Program-made: the position numbers and the translations under genes
Part shown: piece by piece, positions 5,595 to 8,844 of the stretch
How positions within the stretch are numbered: the stretch's first letter is position 1
Layout: every line of letters starts with the position of its first letter
Notes under the pieces: model-generated
Databases searched by the model: none
The model's input: the letters and a program-made list of their open reading frames with translations, nothing else
Told to the model about the DNA's origin: nothing
Assembly (NCBI GenBank): GCA_013153415.1
Contig: JAADEO010000081.1
Span: 1 to 8,844, forward strand
Reading direction: 5' to 3'
DNA length: 8,844 nt
From: Deltaproteobacteria bacterium
Lineage (GTDB): Bacteria > Desulfobacterota > Anaeroferrophillalia > Anaeroferrophillales > Tharpellaceae

Positions 5595-7439
5595 CTATTT
5601 CCCCAGCAACTGTCTGAAAAGCTGCTTCGTACCGGAACCGGAATCACCGCCGGCAGCATCCCCTGCTTTTTGTTTACCGGAAGAGCGGTCGAGACGTTTG
5701 AAGAGCTCCTTTTCGACCCTCTTTTCCAGGCTTTTCTGCAACTGTTTCTGCAACTGTCCCCGATCCAGACGAACAGCGGGCGAGGAGAGGGTTCCGGCCA
5801 GACGGAAACTGACCGTCGCCTCCTCTTTGTCATTGAAAGTCTCCTTGACCCAAGCGTAGCGCCGGGCCAGGGAACGGCTCAAATCCCGGTTCAACACCAG
5901 GGTGAGCGGCAGATCGAGGCGGCCGTCAAGTCCGATCTTGCCGACCGCCGTACCCCTGAGTTGACGGCCGTGCCATTTACTGTCGAGATTGAGTTCACCA
6001 TCGATCAAGCGGAGGTTGCCGTCAAGTTTTGCGATCTCAAGATTATTGAGCGCCTCGAGCTGAAGCTGGCGGGCCAGCTCCCGGGAAAGGGAATTGCGCA
6101 CCTTCAAATCTTCGATTCCATACTTACCGACCACGGTGAGATTTCGTTTCAGCACTTCCGGCTGACGACCATGACCACTGAATTTGAATTCCCCCCGCAG
6201 GAGACCGGAGGGCGGCGATTTCAGTTGTGGCGCGGCCATCCCCAACAACCCTTCCAGGCGCAAACCGGAGAAATTGAAATCACCGTCGAAATCGACCTTG
6301 GCAGGAAATGATTTGAGGGCAACGGCCCCGGCAAAACTGCCCCCGGCCAGGCGACCGCCCAGATCACTGATCCGCAACAGGGCATTCCGGTAATCATATT
6401 TGAGGGCAAAATCATCGATCCGCCAGGTTTCGTAAACCGCCTCCTTGATTTTGACATGACCGCTGGCGATCAGGGCAGGAGTGGCGCTCTTTTTCTCTCC
6501 GGAAGCCTTTTTCGCGGATTTAGGTGTCGCGGCAGCCGGTTTTCCGGTCGCACTGAGTTTCTCCCCCAACCCGGCCAGATAGGCCAGATCAAGCCTCGGG
6601 GAATCGACATTCAACACCAGCTCCGGCAGCTTGGAAAGATATTGCGTCAGCGTTCCACTCAGGGTGCAGCGTTCTTTATCGAGTTCAATATCAACCTTGT
6701 ATTCCACCTTGCGCGGATCGAAGCTGACCCGCCCCCGGGCCCGGGGGGACAGCTCGCGGTAGAGCGCGGTCAAAACAAAATCGAGCTGGCCCTGGGCCTC
6801 GATATCCTCAGGTCGCAGGCCCCGGCTGAAATCGAAACTACCGCTGAAATCGGCTGCAAGATCGGCTTTGGGCAACTCCTGCTTCAGATCCCGGAAATGG
6901 ATGCCGGCACCGCTGATTTCACAACGGTTGATGACCAGGCTCAGCGGCATCCCGGGCTCGGAAGCACCCGCCGCCGATGCACCGACTCCGGCGAGACTGG
7001 GCGACGGCAACCGGCGAGGTTCGACTCGGGCGCTCTTGGTGCTTTTCCGCAAAACCTTGAGGCTTTCGAAATTGAAATGTCCGGCCCGGTCCCGCCAGAT
7101 ATTGATCTGCGGCTGTTCAAACCGGACCCGGCTGATCTCGAGACGCTTGTGCAGCAGGGGCCAGAGACGGTAACCGAGACTTAAGGATTTGACCGTGACG
7201 AAATCATTTTTCCCGTCGGCCTCTTTTATCTCCAGCCCGGCAAGCTCGATACCACTCAGGAGATTGACGCTGCAGGAGGCGAAATCAACCTCACGACCCA
7301 AAGCCTCGCGCACCGGAGGCAGCACCAGACTGCGCAGGCGCTCATCAGTGAAATAACGCTGCAGGACAAAACTGCCGACCAGAACCACGACCACCAGCAA
7401 CACGATCGCGGCCATCAATATCTTCAAAAAGACTTTCAT
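5595..7439 (-). CDS. AsmA family protein
   Basis: Inner-membrane-anchored periplasmic protein of 614 residues, about the length of E. coli AsmA. One hydrophobic segment lies at residues 5-26 after a short basic start, and the rest would be periplasmic. The AsmA-type beginning is recognisable: LPPVREALGREVDF, then SGIELAGLEIKE, then LGYRLWPLLHKRLEISRVRFEQPQINI. Later repeats such as LRISDLGGRLAGGSFAGAVAL and LRLIDGELNLDSKWHGRQLRGTAVG are typical of the beta-rich repeats of the AsmA/TamB/YhdP superfamily, which is thought to form lipid-conducting grooves between the two membranes. Two low-complexity stretches rich in Ala, Lys, Ser and Pro (about 135-160 and 295-325) separate the folded parts, and the C terminus is a highly charged helix. 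The ATG at 7439 has GGAG at 7448-7451. A terminator lies between it and the tautomerase gene, so it is probably transcribed alone. The exact cargo is unknown. Confidence 0.85.
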   Translation of the reverse strand: MKVFLKILMAAIVLLVVVVLVGSFVLQRYFTDERLRSLVLPPVREALGREVDFASCSVNLLSGIELAGLEIKEADGKNDFVTVKSLSLGYRLWPLLHKRLEISRVRFEQPQINIWRDRAGHFNFESLKVLRKSTKSARVEPRRLPSPSLAGVGASAAGASEPGMPLSLVINRCEISGAGIHFRDLKQELPKADLAADFSGSFDFSRGLRPEDIEAQGQLDFVLTALYRELSPRARGRVSFDPRKVEYKVDIELDKERCTLSGTLTQYLSKLPELVLNVDSPRLDLAYLAGLGEKLSATGKPAAATPKSAKKASGEKKSATPALIASGHVKIKEAVYETWRIDDFALKYDYRNALLRISDLGGRLAGGSFAGAVALKSFPAKVDFDGDFNFSGLRLEGLLGMAAPQLKSPPSGLLRGEFKFSGHGRQPEVLKRNLTVVGKYGIEDLKVRNSLSRELARQLQLEALNNLEIAKLDGNLRLIDGELNLDSKWHGRQLRGTAVGKIGLDGRLDLPLTLVLNRDLSRSLARRYAWVKETFNDKEEATVSFRLAGTLSSPAVRLDRGQLQKQLQKSLEKRVEKELFKRLDRSSGKQKAGDAAGGDSGSGTKQLFRQLLGK

Positions 7440-7447
7440 AATACCAG

Positions 7448-7451
7448 CTCC
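7448..7451 (-). promoter_or_regulatory. Ribosome binding site of the AsmA-like gene
   Basis: GGAG on the minus strand is 8 bases from the ATG at 7439. The rest of the 115-bp gap up to the tautomerase gene holds only the terminator at 7498-7541. I see no convincing promoter for the AsmA-like gene, although one is needed between 7440 and 7498 if the terminator is efficient. Confidence 0.6.
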
Positions 7452-7497
7452 ACTTCCAGTTACATTACCAACCTGACTTACTTTATTCAGATAACAA

Positions 7498-7541
7498 GCA
7501 AAAACAAGGGGTCACTTCCCGGTCGCCGCCGGGAGGACCCC
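7498..7541 (-). terminator. Rho-independent terminator after the tautomerase gene
   Basis: On the minus strand, GGGGTC and an inner CCCGG arm pair with CCGGG and GACCCC around a 6-base loop (outer stem 7508-7513 with 7536-7541, inner stem 7518-7522 with 7529-7533). Two bases are bulged. The T-rich run TTGTTTTT follows directly. It begins about 14 bp after the tautomerase stop, the expected place. Confidence 0.85.
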
Positions 7542-7554
7542 ATCCGCACTCCGG

Positions 7555-7746
7555 TTACTTGACCAACTCTGACAACAGCACCCCGCCTTTACTGATATTG
7601 TCCCGCTCCTCTTCATCGATGAAGATCAGGATCGCCTCCTTGGGCTTGTTGGCGACTCTGGCGATGACCTCGGTAACGCCCTCGCAGATATCGGCTTTCT
7701 GCTGCCGGTCCAGTTTGCCGGCCACCTTGATGTTGACATAAGGCAT
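7555..7746 (-). CDS. 4-oxalocrotonate tautomerase family protein
   Basis: Small cytoplasmic protein of 63 residues, the usual length for this family, which works as oligomers. The start MPYVNIKVAGKL exposes Pro at position 1 once Met is removed. That proline is the general base of all tautomerase-superfamily members. The beta-alpha-beta pattern continues with RQQKADICEGVTEVIARV and AILIFIDEEE, and ends in the glycine-containing hairpin ISKGGVLLSEL. In my alignment the two arginines important in Pseudomonas 4-OT (Arg11 and Arg39) are replaced by Lys and a hydrophobic residue. It is therefore probably not a true 2-hydroxymuconate tautomerase, and no aromatic catabolic genes lie around it. The start at 7746 is certain, with AAGGAG 7 bases away. 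It is a monocistronic gene with its own terminator. The physiological substrate is unknown. Confidence 0.9.
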   Translation of the reverse strand: MPYVNIKVAGKLDRQQKADICEGVTEVIARVANKPKEAILIFIDEEERDNISKGGVLLSELVK

Positions 7747-7753
7747 AAGCTTT

Positions 7754-7759
7754 CTCCTT
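7754..7759 (-). promoter_or_regulatory. Strong ribosome binding site of the tautomerase gene
   Basis: AAGGAG on the minus strand with 7 bases spacing to the ATG at 7746 is the best Shine-Dalgarno sequence in the window and suggests high translation. Confidence 0.85.
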
Positions 7760-7801
7760 TATCGGTTTTCCCCGCCGCAAATCCAGCGGAATACGGCATT
7801 T

Positions 7802-7835
7802 GAACACCCCTAGAACATTCGCAGCTTTTTGTCAA
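7802..7835 (-). promoter_or_regulatory. Candidate promoter and operator of the tautomerase gene
   Basis: On the minus strand a perfect -35 box TTGACA (7835-7830) precedes the gene. The position 17 bases further holds TAGGGG, a poor -10 box. That position is framed by GTTC-TAGGGGT-GTTC (7816-7802), a GTTC-N7-GTTC direct repeat of the kind bound by LexA in Alphaproteobacteria. The weak -10 leaves room for an activator or a different sigma factor. The remaining 7836-7936 region before the divergent gene shows no clear signal. Confidence 0.35.
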
Positions 7836-7936
7836 CTCGCACCCTCTCCGCAGTGATATACAAAACGGTTGCAAGCGACCGAAAAAACAAGTAGAGACTG
7901 AGTTCGGGGAAACTTATACGACAGAAAACGGGAAAT

Positions 7937-8844
7937 ATGCGCCAGCAACTGATTCCGCAATCCGACATCATCAACGACCTCCTGGCTGAAAACTGGGAAC
8001 TGCGTTGGCGGGTATTCGAAACGTTCTATCGCACCCAGCTGATCCTCAGGGATTTTTCGCGCTCTTCACGCGAGTACCGGCAGGCCCGCGATCTCTGCCG
8101 GGAGATGGCCGACCGTCTCAACGGGGCCAGCGATGTCAACCTGCACCTCATTCTGACCGCAGCCTGGTTCCTCGGGCGCAGCCATTTTCTTCTGCTGGTT
8201 CTGGAAAAACTCGGAGTCGACGATCCCGAAACCGACAACCTGGAAACCCTGCATCAGAAAAAACCGTTGACCGCCAACCAGCCGGAAACCACATTTTTCG
8301 ACTATTTCCACTCCCTGTTGAAACGTGGCAAGGCCGTCGATGTCGCCACCCGGGTGGCGGTAAGGATTTTTCCCGCCGAAGAGGCGTTCAGGCTCATCAT
8401 AGCGATCCCCGCAAGCGAACCCCGACAGGCCGGAGTCAGGCTTTTTCGAGAATGCCATCCGGATAAATTCTTCAACCAGTTCCTGCTCGCCGACAATCTC
8501 TCCCGGCTCCGGCAGATGCCGGAACTGCTCGACTTCATTGCTCCGCCCCTGACTCCGGAAGAGATCTCGGAAATCGAGAACCTGGTCCGCGAGCTTCTCG
8601 TCCCTGGCGCGGCCGGGCTGGATTTCGCCCTCCGGGCGGTGGAGCGACTACAATTGAAAAGCTGTCGGGAAGCACTCGAAGCGCTCGGCGACCACCCTCC
8701 GGCCCTGGTCATCCGCACCCGGCTGGGAGAAACGGAAATCTGCCATCGGCTGCTGAAGGAGGCCCGCTCCTGGCGAAAGAAAAAAAGGATTGCCGCCCTG
8801 GCCCGGCTGGGCGGCTGCCTATCCCTGCCCGAGGTCAGGGAGCT
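7937..8844 (+). CDS. Uncharacterised helical protein, 3' end cut by window edge
   Basis: The frame is open from the ATG at 7937 to the right edge, giving 302 residues without a stop, starting MRQQLIPQSDIINDLLAENW. An in-frame TAG lies at 7892-7894 with no ATG, GTG or TTG between it and 7937, so the start is the first possible one. The ribosome binding site is weak (GGGA very close). I recognise no family. The sequence is rich in Leu, Arg and Glu and reads as helix after helix, with no signal peptide or membrane segment. Near the visible end, KKKRIAALARLGGCLSLPEV has the look of a HEAT-type repeat (helix, then LG, then LPEV), and EALEALGDHPPALVIRTRLG may be another. It is divergent from the tautomerase gene. 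The synonymous third positions are G/C-rich, as in neighbouring genes, which supports real coding. Confidence 0.75.
   Translation, partial: MRQQLIPQSDIINDLLAENWELRWRVFETFYRTQLILRDFSRSSREYRQARDLCREMADRLNGASDVNLHLILTAAWFLGRSHFLLLVLEKLGVDDPETDNLETLHQKKPLTANQPETTFFDYFHSLLKRGKAVDVATRVAVRIFPAEEAFRLIIAIPASEPRQAGVRLFRECHPDKFFNQFLLADNLSRLRQMPELLDFIAPPLTPEEISEIENLVRELLVPGAAGLDFALRAVERLQLKSCREALEALGDHPPALVIRTRLGETEICHRLLKEARSWRKKKRIAALARLGGCLSLPEVRE

Noticed and set aside
6456..7184. Long plus-strand open frame opposite the AsmA-like gene
   Set aside because: It has no family features and no ribosome binding site, whereas the minus-strand frame has an AsmA-type sequence with a membrane anchor.

Overview
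The window is moderately GC-rich bacterial DNA, densely coded, with ordinary chromosomal genes. The set of genes (an RmlB homologue, a YebG homologue, a molybdate-type ABC transporter, a PAS/PP2C phosphatase with a cysteine-rich PAS domain, an AsmA-like protein and a small tautomerase) fits a Gram-negative proteobacterium in the broad sense. The style recalls Desulfuromonadota/Geobacter relatives, but this is a guess from gene content, not a proof. I see no mobile element, CRISPR array, tRNA or rRNA.

Layout. (1) 1-897, plus strand: the 3' part of rmlB/rfbB (dTDP-glucose 4,6-dehydratase), cut by the left edge. (2) 904-4034, minus strand: a tight four-gene block read yebG > modA-like > modB > modC. 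yebG and modA overlap by ATGA, and the modB stop codon lies inside the modC ribosome binding site. (3) 4035-4376: a divergent intergenic region of about 340 bp with several inverted repeats and a candidate promoter. (4) 4377-5588, plus strand: a PAS-PP2C (RsbU/SpoIIE-type) phosphatase. (5) 5595-7439, minus strand: an AsmA-like membrane-anchored protein. (6) 7555-7746, minus strand: a 4-oxalocrotonate-tautomerase-family protein with a clear ribosome binding site and intrinsic terminator. (7) 7937-8844, plus strand: an uncharacterised helical protein that runs off the right edge.

The most striking observation is the substrate-binding protein of the molybdate-type transporter (2800-3699). Its sequence blocks are in the wrong order. 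The half that normally comes second in ModA follows the signal peptide, and the half that normally comes first is at the C terminus. This is a circular permutation of the ModA fold cut at the inter-domain hinge. Four of the five positions matching the oxyanion contacts of E. coli ModA are kept and one serine is replaced by valine. The gene ends in a 10-bp tandem repeat that supplies its stop codon, which could be a scar of the rearrangement. It is also unusual that this transporter is translationally coupled to yebG, a gene known from E. coli as part of the SOS response. A 6-bp-arm inverted repeat upstream of yebG is a candidate operator.
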